Source: Mayamaea pseudoterrestris (Eukaryota > Bacillariophyta > Bacillariophyceae > Sellaphorales > Sellaphoraceae). Taken from it: 64,000 nt of DNA. The DNA is taken from positions 62,001-126,000 of the forward strand of contig BROI01000004.1 of assembly GCA_027923505.1 (NCBI GenBank), read 5' to 3'. The notes beneath the pieces were generated by a model. That model saw only the letters and a program-made list of their open reading frames with translations. It made no database searches and was not told the DNA's origin. Below are positions 29,316 through 40,881 of the stretch, piece after piece (within the stretch, counting starts at the first letter, position 1; each line of letters opens with the position of its first letter). The position numbers and the translations under genes are program-made.

Positions 29316-30983
29316 ATGGGGTTTCCAATGATCAAAACCAAGAATCGAAGCGTAAAGCATTGTGCTAGTCGTCGGAGGAGGAGGAACAAGGACCTTGTAT
29401 TTGACTCGTCACTGACCCCGACGGTTCAAGCGCTGGCAAGCGCACTGTCAAAACTTGAAGATCCTACAAAAACAATGCTACGCGCCATTGACCATGTAAA
29501 TGCTACTTCAATAAAATCAAAATCATACATCAAGTCTGCCTTGACAAGGCTTTCGTCTAGTTCGCATCCTGTGAAGCAAATGGCGCTCGAAACTGCCCGC
29601 ACGACGGAACGAGCCTTGCGGCTCGCCATGGCACCGCAATACGGCGCCTCGGGCCTCGGGACGTTGTTCAATTGCAAAGAGACGATGAATCGAAATAAGA
29701 GTGCTCGAAATACTGGTAGCGGGCGCAGCAACAATTTTGTGGACGATGAAAAGGACGATCGACGAGTAGCATGCGTCTCGCCCGACGAGACTCCACCGCA
29801 CCGTCGTCAAGCTGATTCTGCACTGCCTGTTGATCACCCGTCGCGTGAACTCTTTGATACTTCTACAGCTACAAATACGGCCATGCCAGAAGCGATTGCG
29901 GCAGCTGCCGTGAGTGACACGGAGACTCCATCAGGTCAAGAGGACGAGGACGACGGACAAGTCGGTTGGCAGGAAGTCATGGCGCTGCTCATTGAAGCTG
30001 TCCAGTTTGAAGCAACGACTTTGGGATGCGCAAGAAGAACCAAGTTTACTGTACAGCGACTCAGTGGACGCGCCTCTATGCAAGGGGTTGATTTGGCGCA
30101 TAAAATTCGGTCTAAACTACAGTCCATTGGCATGCTGCCGGGAGGGTCGCGGCAGGATTGTCGTATATATATGAGCCAACATGATTCATTAACTTGGGTC
30201 CGAATTGTTCTCGGACCCTGCACTTTGCAGTCGACTCAGACTGTCGACTTTCTTGCTGTTTTCAAGGAGCATGAAGAGTTTGTTGCGGTGGCACGGGGAA
30301 AGGCAAAACATGCATCACTCATCTTGTCCACGCTGGACGGAATCTTAGTTTCAACAGCAGCAATGCGAACACATCGTCACGGCACATCAGCTCAACACGC
30401 GACAGCCCTTAATCTCTCTGGTAGTGATCCAAAAAGCTTGCTGGAGTCGGCCTTGTCGATTGGATCGCATGGTGCCGTTGGTCGATTCGCAGCAGCGGCA
30501 GTTTCAACGAGCCCATTGGAAGAACTACACACCATGGCGACTTGCAACTTGTTTGAGAAGATGAGCGATTCTAATGGCGTTCAGGTGAATGATATGCAAG
30601 TAAAAAGTTGCGCAATCAGCAATGGGAAGCTGAATGCATTATCATCGGGTGCCATCATCAACCATGATGCCGCCAAGCAGACGGCGAGAAAGAGAAGGCG
30701 CGACTTGGTGTTTGGCGAGAAACCACCAGTTCGGTCATGCGTCAGATGGATCATTTCGGAAAGCAATGCCGCTCAAGGTAGAGCCACGCAGGTAACACCG
30801 TGTATTAAGGCGCGCTTTACGATAAAAGGTCCAAATGTGTTTGAAGGAATGCAAGCTTTTGCCAATGCCGGTCTTTTGGAGATTGATGGTGATCTTCCTG
30901 ATCATATTCGTGACGCTGTTCACTTGGACTCTGTGATTAAAGTCGTTGACGGGGTTGTCGTGAACCGACCCGACTGCAATTGA
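29316..30983 (+). CDS. CENPN: CENP-N/Chl4-like inner kinetochore protein
   Basis: 555 residues from the first in-frame ATG (29316); the frame is open further upstream without ATG. Recalled human CENP-N can be aligned by eye across two regions. In the middle, the strand SLTWVRIVLGP corresponds to NAVWIRIAWGT, followed by comparable YVVYY-like and LNL..SDPKSLLESAL segments. At the C-terminus, VFGEKPPVRSCVRWIIS corresponds to TFGDYPQPQLEFAQYKL. FTIKGPNVFEGMQAFANAGL corresponds to IKFSSPHLLEALKSLAPAGI, and HLDSVIKVVDG to NKRMNYFKIRD. CENP-N binds the CENP-A nucleosome and CENP-L within the constitutive centromere network. A disordered, acidic/basic insert occupies ~140-230. The match is below what a simple search may detect, so I hold it at moderate confidence. 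Confidence 0.6.
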   Translation: MGFPMIKTKNRSVKHCASRRRRRNKDLVFDSSLTPTVQALASALSKLEDPTKTMLRAIDHVNATSIKSKSYIKSALTRLSSSSHPVKQMALETARTTERALRLAMAPQYGASGLGTLFNCKETMNRNKSARNTGSGRSNNFVDDEKDDRRVACVSPDETPPHRRQADSALPVDHPSRELFDTSTATNTAMPEAIAAAAVSDTETPSGQEDEDDGQVGWQEVMALLIEAVQFEATTLGCARRTKFTVQRLSGRASMQGVDLAHKIRSKLQSIGMLPGGSRQDCRIYMSQHDSLTWVRIVLGPCTLQSTQTVDFLAVFKEHEEFVAVARGKAKHASLILSTLDGILVSTAAMRTHRHGTSAQHATALNLSGSDPKSLLESALSIGSHGAVGRFAAAAVSTSPLEELHTMATCNLFEKMSDSNGVQVNDMQVKSCAISNGKLNALSSGAIINHDAAKQTARKRRRDLVFGEKPPVRSCVRWIISESNAAQGRATQVTPCIKARFTIKGPNVFEGMQAFANAGLLEIDGDLPDHIRDAVHLDSVIKVVDGVVVNRPDCN

Positions 30984-31330
30984 CGTACGCTGCCCTGTTC
31001 TGTTTGTGACCCCTCTGCATTGTGCTCTTTGTTGTTTACTTCAGCTAATATTGTAATTTTGGTGTTTTAATTTGACATACTATGCCTGTGAGTTTATGTA
31101 TGACGACTATCCGGCAAAATAGATGAAGAAACGCTATCACCACTACTTTGATCGCGTTTCATGCAAACGGCATGCATACAGGTAAACCTATGCAGCAATA
31201 CAGGACGCTTCCTGCCTTCTAGAATTCTAGATTTGTTAGTTGAATGAGCTGTCCTACTCATGCTTCCCGAGTGTACAATATACGCCGTTCTTTTGCTACC
31301 ACTACACTCGAATAAAGCATTAAAAAAGAT
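30984..31330. other. convergent 3' spacer
   Basis: About 350 bp of AT-richer sequence between the 3' ends of the CENP-N-like and ETF-beta genes. No ORF or structure of note. Confidence 0.4.
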
Positions 31331-32226
31331 CTACTTGAGCACCTTGGCTTCGTTTCGTAACTTGTCAATAAGCTCGTCAACACTGCCGACAATGATGCCT
31401 TCCTTCCGCGGTGGCGGTTCCATCACCTCCACGACTTCCACCAACGGCGTCAAATCTACACCCAAATCTTCCGCCTTGATCGTTTCCACTGGCTTCTTCT
31501 TTGCCTTCATTATATTAGGAAGCGTTGCGTATCGAGGCTCATTCAAACGCAAGTCGCAAGTGACAACGGCTGGAAATTGCTTGACTTGAATCGTTTCCGT
31601 GCCCGAATCCGTTTCGCGTTCAACTAAAAGACCCTTATCATTGACTTGCAACTTGGCGGCAAAGGTCACCTGCGGCGCATTCAACAGTCCAGCAAGAAAA
31701 GGCCCGGTATGACCGCAATCAGAGTCAATTCCCTGCTTACCAACCAAGATCAAGTCGGATTGTTCCTTTTCGACCAACTTTTGAAAAATGTGCGCCACGG
31801 CAAACGGCTGCAGCTGCATGTAGTCGGTGCGCATGTCCGTCATGACGTGAATGCCTCGGTCGCATCCCATGGCCAGAGCGGTTCGAAGCGTTTCCGTGCA
31901 CTGCTTGGGGCCAATGCTCACGGCAACGACCTCGTCGGCGTGCTTATTTTCCTTGAGGCGAACGGCTTCCTCCACGGCAATCTGGTGATAAGTTGAGAAC
32001 ATACAAAATGAGTGAGATGGTTATGAGCCAACATTTTCAAACAGTCGAGCTATAGAATTGCTGCAAAGCATTCTCTATGTATGTCAAAATTTGCTTCGTT
32101 GCTCTCGCTCACCTCACAGAACGGATTCATTGACTGCTTGACATTGTTGAGCTCAACGGTGCCGCCGGCCACTCGAACCTTGACGGCATAGTCGACGACG
32201 CGCTTGACTCCAACCAGAATCTTCAT
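31331..32226 (-). CDS. ETFB: electron transfer flavoprotein subunit beta
   Basis: Two exons, 32226-32113 and 31981-31331 (GTGAGC...ATCACCAG, phase 0), give 254 residues, the usual ETF-beta length. It starts MKILVGVKRVVDYAVKVRV, the canonical N-terminus, with KQSMNPFCE running into IAVEEAVRLKE across the splice. It continues with VVAVSIGP, the AMP-binding segment and DLILVGKQGIDSDCGHTGPF, then the LRLNEPRYATLPNIMKAKKK block that in human ETF-beta carries the recognition loop and methylated lysines. ETF is a mitochondrial matrix FAD/AMP heterodimer that passes electrons from acyl-CoA dehydrogenases to ETF-QO. The ETF-alpha partner is not in the window. Confidence 0.96.
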
Positions 32227-32591
32227 GTGATGATAAATAATTGACAAGAAATTGCAGCTTGCAGTGAAATGGTGTGTAGGAGAGTTACTGCAAGAGTGGA
32301 ATGCAATAACGAATGGAAAAAAGGTGTCGGCATCAAGGGAGGTCGTCGACGCGCCCCGGCGCGGCAGATCTTTCGCGTCGCTCCGGTTCTCAAAGTCTCT
32401 CCGGTTTTAACGTGAAACGTCGCGCGGCAAATCACATCGCGGCGACTTGCCGTACCTATAGCAACAAAACATTCTTTCTGTAAGATTTGAAACTGCTTTA
32501 TATAATTCTTTGAGGTCTATATATACTTGACGGTTTGAGATTCTGTGACGAGTGATAGATCTGATTTTTTACGAGGGAATTTCACTCAACA
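32227..32591. promoter_or_regulatory. divergent promoter of ETFB and ERCC6L2
   Basis: 365 bp. It contains a GC-rich stretch (about 32340-32450) with GCGGCAAA (32424-32431, reverse complement TTTGCCGC), which fits the TTTSSCGC E2F consensus, and a near match TTTCGCG (32371-32377). Closer to the ERCC6L2 start is an AT-rich stretch with TATATATAC. These are motif matches only. Confidence 0.35.
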
Positions 32592-35500
32592 ATGAGCCAT
32601 CGAAGGAACCATCGCGCTGAAACACAAAAGGACTCTGCCCAGAGCGACGTCGAAGAGCCTGATGTCACTAAATTCCCGACAGAGTTTGCTGGCGGTGAAT
32701 CTTTACTCAAGGGATCGCCAGGGTCATCCGTCTCCTTTTCGCAGTCGCCAGGACTTTGGAAGCATCGACAATTTGATGAAAGGCAAGCGCCAAACGACTA
32801 TCCAATTGGCGATAATTACAAGCCTTCAACGAAAAGGCCGCGTGTGAATGCAGCGCCTCCGGAATCGTTGGAACCATTGAGCAAGCTGGACATTTTTCTG
32901 GGGATCCATCCGTCACTCAAGGCGCTCGATGGAAAGAAGCCTGCCGCTAAAGTTAAAACAACAACGACGCATCGAAACGCTGCATCACAAGGACGCTCGC
33001 AGCCGAAAACGCAACTGTTCGCCGAAAAGGGAGAGGGAGATAGTCAGCTAGTAACAGCGGCAGTGAGCACGGCTGTCAATGGCAACGGTCATGAAAAGGC
33101 CGCTCGTAAAGAGACAGAGTCGGCTGCACCATCGGTTCAAAAGGCAGCCCCAAATCCGGGAATTCGAAAGAGGCGAATAGTTGATGAAGAGGATGATGAC
33201 GAATTCTTTGCTAACTTGTTTGGCAAGAAATTGACGGAGGAGCAGGCCGTACCAACGACAAAACGACAGGGAATCAGCAAGAGCGTTCAGGCAGCCTTGG
33301 ACGAGGCCAAGTCACCGCCGCCGACTCCAGCCAAGCGCTCGACCGAAACGTTCTCCGCGCCGTTGCAGCAGCAGCAGCAGTCTGATATGTCGAATGAGCG
33401 AGATGATTTTATGGATGACTCACCTTTACAACAGTCACATGCACATTCGTCACGGCCAAGCTCGCCAATTCCTGCTGCAACAAACCATGCACGCTCAGAG
33501 TCGCCGGCTTCGGAGCGACGTTCCCGCGACTCATCGCCCGAGGACAAGCCACGATACTCTTGGAATTCTCGCAAGACGGCTCGCAATCCACTCACTCAGC
33601 TCAAAGAAGACCGGGAACAAGCCTTGCAACGGAATAGCCAACCGACGAAGCAACCATCGCAAGCAATGGAAGACTCGCTTTGGGACGACTCTGACGAGGA
33701 TGATAAGCCGTCGCCGCCAAAGAAGAAGAACTCGCGAAGCAAGAAGGATACAGTGGCTGACTCACCCAAGGCTCGTGGTCGAGCGAACATTAATGACGAA
33801 TCGCCCCCGGCGAAACCTACCGCAAAACTACATGCAACAACAAGCGGGAAGACGACGACGAAACGACCAGCAGCGGCAGAGACTGATTGCAGTCCAGCAT
33901 CTCCGACGAGCCGAATCAATGTATTGGATGACAAGTACTCGAGCGAAAAGCTCATTCCCGAGTTTGAGGAGCCCAAGTGGTACTTTCCGGAAATTGGCCC
34001 TCTTGCCATTGGGCCAGATGAGTCGAACCGTTTCCATGTACCGGCTTCAATCACTCGCTACCTTGGCGATTATCAGCGAGATGGAGTCGAGTTCATGTGC
34101 AATGCCACAATTGACTATGGCGGAGCGCTATTAGGTAAGTTTACCGTGGTGCATGTGTAATGGCGCTTTGCAGCGTCCTTTTCTGAATAGATTGGCTCTC
34201 TCACTGCTATTAAAGGCGACGATATGGGTTTGGTAAGCGAACACGGACGCATTACGATATTGATAGCGTGCTACGTTCCCGCTTAACATTGTTATTTCTC
34301 CACCTCGTTCAGGGTAAGACCGTTCAGGTCATTGCACTACTGGCTGCGTTGTTGAAAAAGAGGGGAAACGGAGAAGACAGGCTTGAGTTGGATCGTCGTG
34401 TTGAAATTGCCCGGCGTAATCGGCAGCGGATACAAGACGAGAAAGATTTTGCTATTCAAAATGGTCGCTTGCCTCCGCAAGACTATTCGCAACTTGATCT
34501 TGAGGCTGTCAATACGCCAGCGTGGGCACCAATTCTTCTCCTTGTGCCAACAAATATTGTAGATCATTGGAAGAGCGACCTTGATCTTTGGGGACACTTC
34601 GGCGTTGCAATTTATCGTAGTGGTGGTCCGAAGTTGGCGCCGTTAATTGAGTCTATTCAACTGGGCACGAGTGAAATTCTACTTTGCTCTACTTCAATGT
34701 TTACGCAAGCTGCCACTTTAGACGAGCTCAAGCGAGTCGAATGGAAGCTAATTGTCATCGACGAGCTGCACTTCGCAAAGAACAAGAATGTAAGGCTTTC
34801 AATGCACCTTCGCGAGCTGAAAAATGGCCTTCGCGATATTCGAGTTATTGGGCTGAGCGGAACGCCACTCCAAAATGCACAAATTGAGTTGTGGAATGTC
34901 GTTGATTTGGTAATCCAAGGACATCTAGGAAGTGAAAAGGAGTTTGATGTGTTGTATGGGAATCCGATTCGAAAAGGACGGTATGTTGAAACTTGTTGTC
35001 ACGCCACTTACCTTCACGCATGCTCTTAACACTTCTCTTCCTTCTTAGTGCCAAAGACGCCAAGCTTGATGACATAAAACACGCAGAAGAAGCAAAGTAA
35101 GTTAATGCGCGTTGCAATGTGGCCATGGACGCTGAAATCGTCTGACACACGTGTTTGACAGACATGAATTGAACGAAACAAAACTGCAAATGGTCCATTT
35201 ACGCCGCACAAAGGAGCAACAATTGAAGGACGAGCTACCTTCCAAGAATGAACGAGTCGTTTTCTGCTCAATGACAAAGATCCAGAAAGCTATTTATCAA
35301 CATACATTGAGTCAGCCCGACTTTGTCTGTATCAAAAACACGGGCGCACTTTGCGACTGTGGAGTAAATGCGGATTGGTGTGAACGATTTCTTAAACTTA
35401 AGACTAGGGAAGAACAGATTGAGTTCCAGCGACGAAACAAAAGTGCATTAAAAACCAAAGCAGAGTGCTGTTATCGGGCGCCATTCGAAAACGGCATGGG

Positions 35501-37710
35501 CGATGAGGGGGATGCTATCCATCCTAATGCTGTCATATGGTTACATCAGCACCCAAAAGAACACCTCTGTCTCAGATGCCCTTATTGTTGTATCCTTCCC
35601 GCGATGACTATCCTCAGTAAAGTATGTTCCCACGCATCTCTCATTCAAGTCGACCGACACAATGCTTCGGGCAAATCGAAGGAAGATTTCGAATATGCAA
35701 AGGATATGGCTCGGGTGAGTGCACTCCAATGACAAGACGTTTGATGTTAGTTCATGGTCTTATGCTTTTGTGTATTTCAGGTTTTTCTACCAAAAGAAGT
35801 GGTGAATGATCTTCCAGGCAAAGGTATATACCGCGAGTCCGCATCCTCTACTGACGAGTTTACGCTTTCGGGCAAGATGATGGTTCTCCATCGGTTGCTT
35901 ATTAATATTCAAAAGAAAAACGGACGTGTCTTGCTATTTTCAGAATCGACGCAGACTTTGGACCTGATTGAACAGTACATTATGGGACACTATGATTATC
36001 TTCGCATGGACGGGAAAACTCCAAAGGAGCTGCGGACTTCGATTGCAGAGCAGTTTAAGCAAGACATAACCAAATTTGTTCTTCTTTTGTCGAAAAAAGC
36101 CTTCGGAACTGGACTGACCTTGACGGCGGCCAATTATGTGATCCTCTTTGACACCGACTGGAATCCTGCCACTGATAGCCAGGCGTAAGTTGCAGCAACG
36201 AGGGTTATAAGAAAGAGGTTTTTCTAATAAACGCTGATATTCTCTTTGCTGTTCATTCTACACATGGGATACAGGCAAGATCGGGCTTTTCGAATCGTAA
36301 GTACTGTTGCTGCGGTGCTCTGGCGCTTGCCCGCTTGCCTGACACGTTCTGCTCCCTTTTTGCAGGGTCAAAAACAAGATGTCACCGTTTTTCGCATGGT
36401 GACAAAGGGCACCATCGAAGAACTGCGCTATCTGAGGCAAGTGTATAAGATTCAGCTGAAAGACGAAACCATAGCCGATAACGAGAATCCCGATCAAGCC
36501 GGCAAAAAGAAGCGGCTTTTCCGGGGCGTCGCCGGTGACAAGGACCGGAAAGGAGAGCTGTTTGGAGTCGTACGTAAAGTAGTTGCTGCATATCACCTGT
36601 TCCGTCCGTCTGCAATAACGCTGACAATTAGCTCTCGACACTTTCGGTAGGCAAATTTGTTAAAATTCAAAGACGGCTTTTTCCACAACTATGGCAAGGC
36701 TTCGAAAGAGTCGGTGCGCAGTTTCGGCGAAGACGTGCACAATGTTGATGAAGTCTTGGAGGAAATGTCACCCGAAGAAGCCGAGAAACTTGTCGGAGAA
36801 GACGAAGCAATGTCTTCTGAAGCAATTGCAGACATTGCCCAGGATCTTGCGAAAGGTACGTCGCCGATGAGCCTTTTCACTTTCATTCTGCATGCGTGCA
36901 TTCTCACAGTGTCACTTGCTTTTTTGTTTAGGCGGGCACCATGGCAACGTTGATGACGAGTCGGAAGATGAAGACTTGGGCGGCCAGTCGCAACTTAACA
37001 TGGACATTCTGGACAAGATGAAACGAAGCAATGCCGCTAGTGAGGAAGAAGAAGAGCATGATGCTCATGACGTGCTTTCAAAATCAAGCTTTGAAGCCGC
37101 GCAACGACTCCGCGCTTTCAACAATGGTGGTATGAATTCTTCTCCACTTGCAGCAAGCACACCACTGGCACGCGCCTGTCCACAAACTGTGGACTCGTCA
37201 CCGTCCCTTGAAAACGGCACCAAGCCTGCCTTATCAACTCCTGCGGCAATGAATGCCATCGCACTAAACTCTACAACCAATTCTTTGAATAACTCAGCGA
37301 TTGCATCTCGTTGGACGAAAATGACGGGTAACGGCGACGTGTCGTTTCCTCCGGTAATGCCAGCAGTTGCGGTAGTTCCGACTGCAACGATGCCGGCCGC
37401 TGCCGTCACAGCTGATCCTTTGGCTAGACCGGAAAATGAGCAAAGTGCGGCACTATCGAATTCCGCAGATACCACGGCCAGCTCCAAACAGCCGGAGCCA
37501 TTGTCTGCTGCTTTCACCAGCAACGAAAAGGTTGATGACATTGCGCCTCTTCCTCCGCCACCACCAGCGACTAAAACCACAGTACCCATGACGTCCAATC
37601 AAACAGGCAAGTCTATTCGACCTGTGAAAACTACCAAGAAGCTGCGCAACTTTTTCTTTTGCGGGGCCAACCCAGACAGGGGCAAGCAACTTGATGATGA
37701 CGGCGATTGA
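32592..37710 (+). CDS. ERCC6L2: SNF2-family DNA-dependent ATPase, ERCC6L2-like
   Basis: Ten exons: 32592-34134, 34216-34232, 34313-34980, 35049-35096, 35162-35714, 35781-36184, 36275-36296, 36366-36569, 36651-36855, 36932-37710. Every junction is GT-AG and keeps frame, giving 1,480 residues. The first ~470 residues are disordered and charged. The ATPase core has YQRDGVEF (Q-like motif), GDDMGLGKTVQVIALLAALL (motif I, split by the 17-nt exon), VIDELHFAKN (motif II, DELH), and LSGTPLQNAQIELWNVVDLV (motif III). FGTGLTLTAANYVILFDTDW is motif V and DRAFRIGQ is motif VI, on the 22-nt exon. GTIEELRYLRQVYKIQL and the later KGELFGVANLLKF closely match ERCC6L2 (YLRQIYKQQL ... GELFGIHNLFKL). A Cys-rich insert (CDCGVNADWCE, CPYCC) sits between the lobes. 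ERCC6L2 acts in DNA end-joining and transcription-associated repair. The C-terminal 250 residues are disordered. Confidence 0.85.
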
Positions 37711-38047
37711 AAAAAATGGGCATTACATGGGGAAACTCTGTGATAGGCTACAAGCGCTTGACTCACAGTCATTATGGCGGCAGCTCAATTACTAAGAAAA
37801 TACTGTACATAGATCTATACTACGATGAGTTTGTGAAGATGCTTGCAGTGCAAACATGGTGTAAAAGTCCGGCCGCTGGTTCGAGGTAGCTTAACATCTT
37901 ACCGGTACTCGTAAAGAAGATTTTCCGTCGCAGCCACCATGAACTTTCGATCCATCATTAGATCTGTCTTATTTGCGTGCTTTCAATTAATCATTGCGTT
38001 TCGTTCGACTCTCTCTCTCATCTTCATTTAGCAATTGACAATAAAAA
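37711..38047. other. intergenic, tandem promoter of ADA2
   Basis: About 340 bp between ERCC6L2 and ADA2 on the same strand. No ORF with support; no repeat. Confidence 0.4.
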
Positions 38048-38580
38048 ATGGCGTTTGGATCATCCAAGCGCCGCAAGGGCAAGCAGGCAACATTTGATGG
38101 TGGAGAGGAAATGGATGCTTCTGCGTCTAATACGAGTTTTGAAAGTGATAAAGGCAACACTATGAATACAGAAATGGGTGCTGGCAGTGGACAAGACAAT
38201 GAAGGGTCCCCCAATGATGGGAATACAAACATCGCGTTAAATAGCACGGCTGCAATCGACGCCAGCACCAACAGTAACCACCACCATCAACCCGCTTACT
38301 CCGACTTGATATTGACCAGCGAGACACGCCGCGGCATCTACGAGTGCGACTACTGTCATTCGGACGTTTCGCAGCTGCCGCGGATTCGCTGCAGCGTCTG
38401 CGTCGACTTTGATTTATGTTTGGACTGCTTTCTGACGACGCGCAACGCCCTCGGCTGCGCCGTGTCGAACCATAGTCCCCGCACGCACGCGTATCGTATC
38501 TGCGACAGTACGCGGTATCCAATCTTTCCGGGAATAGCGGTAGCAGCAGCGAGTAGTAACAATGGTAATAATGCGACAAG

Positions 38581-38625
<45 letters not shown>

Positions 38626-40509
38626 CGCAAGTGGCTCAGCAGCTCCGCCTTCTTCAACGACTGGCATGGATTCGTCATCGGATGATGTTTTGCAGAATGC
38701 TTTAACACCAGCAACAGCTGTTGATTCTTCTCATGACAAGAGCGACATGGAGCAAGACAAGGCGGAAGATGTCACTATCGACGTCAATTATCCAAGCAAA
38801 CAAGAAGGAGCTGCATCACAGCAAACTGCAGCTGCCGTGTCTCAGACAAGTGATAGTAACGAGGGAGTGAATCTTAGTACAGACAATAACAAGGATCCTT
38901 CGGAACCGCCGCCGCAGCAGCCATTTACGCTTCGAACATTGTCTCGTCAATCGTCGAGTGTGACGGACGCGGTGGCGACCGCCATGGGCATGACATCCCT
39001 TCCGACTGCCATCAGCAGTAGCACCAGCAACAATGTCATTGCGGGAGAGTCCTTCGTCGTGACGGATCAAAAGGCCATTTGGACCGTCGAGGAAGACTTG
39101 AGGCTACTGGAAGGGATTCGCAAGCATGGTCTCGGCAATTGGACGGATGTTTCCGAAGCCGTGGCGGGGCAGGGGTCGATGGGAAAGACACCCAAGCGCT
39201 GCATGGAGCGGTACTTGGATGGATATTTGGGACGATACGGATGCATTCTTCCGCCCATGGCGCTGGAAATGGTGACGCCCGAGCAAGAGTCAAAAAACAA
39301 TAGTAATGCAATAGCAGCAATGGAGCAAGACGAATCGACTGAAGAAAAGGAAATGGACGCGGAATTGTCTTTGGAAAATCAGGAGAAGCGAAGCTCAAAG
39401 CGTCGAGCAGCCTTTTTGCGTAGCCCTAGTGGGCTCTCGGGTGCCTTGTCGATGAGCAGCAAACGCAAGTTTCGAACCGTGCCGACAGAGTCGCTTGGTC
39501 AGTTGCATGATTTTTGGAAGAAACCGTACTTGCCGAATGACCAGGTGCAAGTAGGACAAGAGGTCGGCCGGGAGCAAGCGTACAAGGCGGAACAGCTTTA
39601 TGTCAAAACGATTGCCTCGTTGGAGAAAGTGGAGGACGTTGAAAAGGTTCGAAAGGAGTGGGAGGAACGGGTCGGCAAACCAGGAGGTCCAAGCGTGCTA
39701 CCCATGCGCGTCGAAGACTTGGCAACGCTTCCCGGTGCTGAAATACTTGGATTCATGCCGAGGCGTTGCGACTTTGACGTTGAATACGAGAACGACGCAG
39801 AACAAGTCGTGGCTGACATGGAGTTTATTCCTGGCGAACCCGCGGCGGATCGAGAGCTCAAGTTAAAGGTGCTGGCAATCTACAACTCGAAGCTCGATGA
39901 ACGCGAAAAGCGCAAGCGATATATACTCAGCCGCGGTCTTTACAATTATCGTAAAAATCAGATTGAGGAGCAGAAGCTGCCCCGCGATGAACGTGACCTT
40001 CTTCATCGGATGCGGCTCTTTGAACGCTTCCATACACCCGAGGAACACAAGTTGTTCCTTGCCGATTTGTTGAAAGCCAAAAGGCTGCGCAAGGAAATTG
40101 CCAAACTTCAAACGTATCGAAGGCTTGGCATCCGCACATTGGCAGAAGTGGAGCAATACGAGATTTACAAGGCCCGACGTGCCTTTCATGCGTCTGCAGC
40201 TTTGCAAAAGGAAGCTGAAGCTGCAAAGTTATTGGAGAATGGATCAACTGATAATAACGGCAGAGACACAAGTGAGACTGACTCGTATTGGAAGCAGTAT
40301 CGCACGAAGCAGCGCAAGGAACGCTTGAGTCTGACGCGACCTGGAAATAAAAATAATGATAAAGCCAATCAGAATGATGACAGTATGACCAACGATGACA
40401 GCGACGCCATGATGGTGGAGACGGAAGCAGAATCCCAGATTGTCGCGGACGTAATGAAGCTACCGGTACGCGAAGAGCCACAAAATTCAGAGGCTTCGAA
40501 TGCTGCCGC

Positions 40510-40543
<34 letters not shown>

Positions 40544-40810
40544 TCGGAACAGCCTTTATCGGGGCGTTCTGGTGTAGAGCTTTTAAAGCCACGCGAAGTC
40601 GACCTTTGTCGCAAGCTGGAGTTGACGCCGCTGCAGTACCAAGACATTAAGCAAGCGCTGCTCATGGAGTCGCTGGCAAACGGCTTGCTGGATAGCGAAC
40701 CTGCCAATTCCGGCCAACGATCGCTGGTCAACATTGACGTTGAGCGAAGAGGCAAAGTACTTGACTTTATGGTGACTGCTGGCTGGATTTCGTCAAAGAT
40801 TAACGAATAG
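38048..40810 (+). CDS. ADA2: transcriptional adaptor ADA2 (SAGA/GCN5 complex)
   Basis: 920 residues, intronless. A ZZ zinc finger at ~98-145 begins YECDYCHSDVSQLPRIRCSVC and continues FDLCLDCF. A SANT/Myb domain at ~338-392 has WTVEEDLRLLEGIRKHGLGNW, then KTPKRCMERYL, typical of ADA2 (W..EE.LLL.GI...GLGNW..V). A mid-region with FMPRRCDFDVEYENDAE, and VLAIYNSKLDEREKRKRYIL, is the ADA2-specific conserved block. The C-terminal SWIRM domain is ~838-918 (CRKLELTPLQYQDIKQAL ... GWISS). ADA2 binds GCN5 and stimulates nucleosomal histone acetylation. It is nearly twice the yeast length because of low-complexity inserts, including two poly-Ala tracts. It converges on the AKR gene with 71 bp between stops. 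Confidence 0.95.
38585..38623 (+). repeat. (GCT)12 microsatellite encoding poly-Ala in ADA2
   Basis: Twelve uninterrupted GCT codons followed by one GCC code for 13 alanines between the ZZ and SANT domains. The purity of the codon run suggests recent slippage. Confidence 0.95.
40511..40540 (+). repeat. (GCT)10 microsatellite encoding poly-Ala in ADA2
   Basis: Ten pure GCT codons inside a 14-Ala tract just before the SWIRM domain; flanking Ala codons are GCC and GCT. Confidence 0.95.
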
Positions 40811-40881
40811 AAAAGTCACGTTTATATCGCGTCGCACAACATTATCAAAAAGTCACGTTAAAACTACGATATATTCTGCAA

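Noticed and set aside
33357-33385. CAG repeat as a possible expanded microsatellite in ERCC6L2
   Set aside because: Only about five CAG units in a disordered region; unremarkable compared with the ADA2 tracts.
37870-37890. Possible tRNA T-arm (GGTTCGAGG)
   Set aside because: No matching acceptor stem, anticodon arm or D-arm could be found around it.
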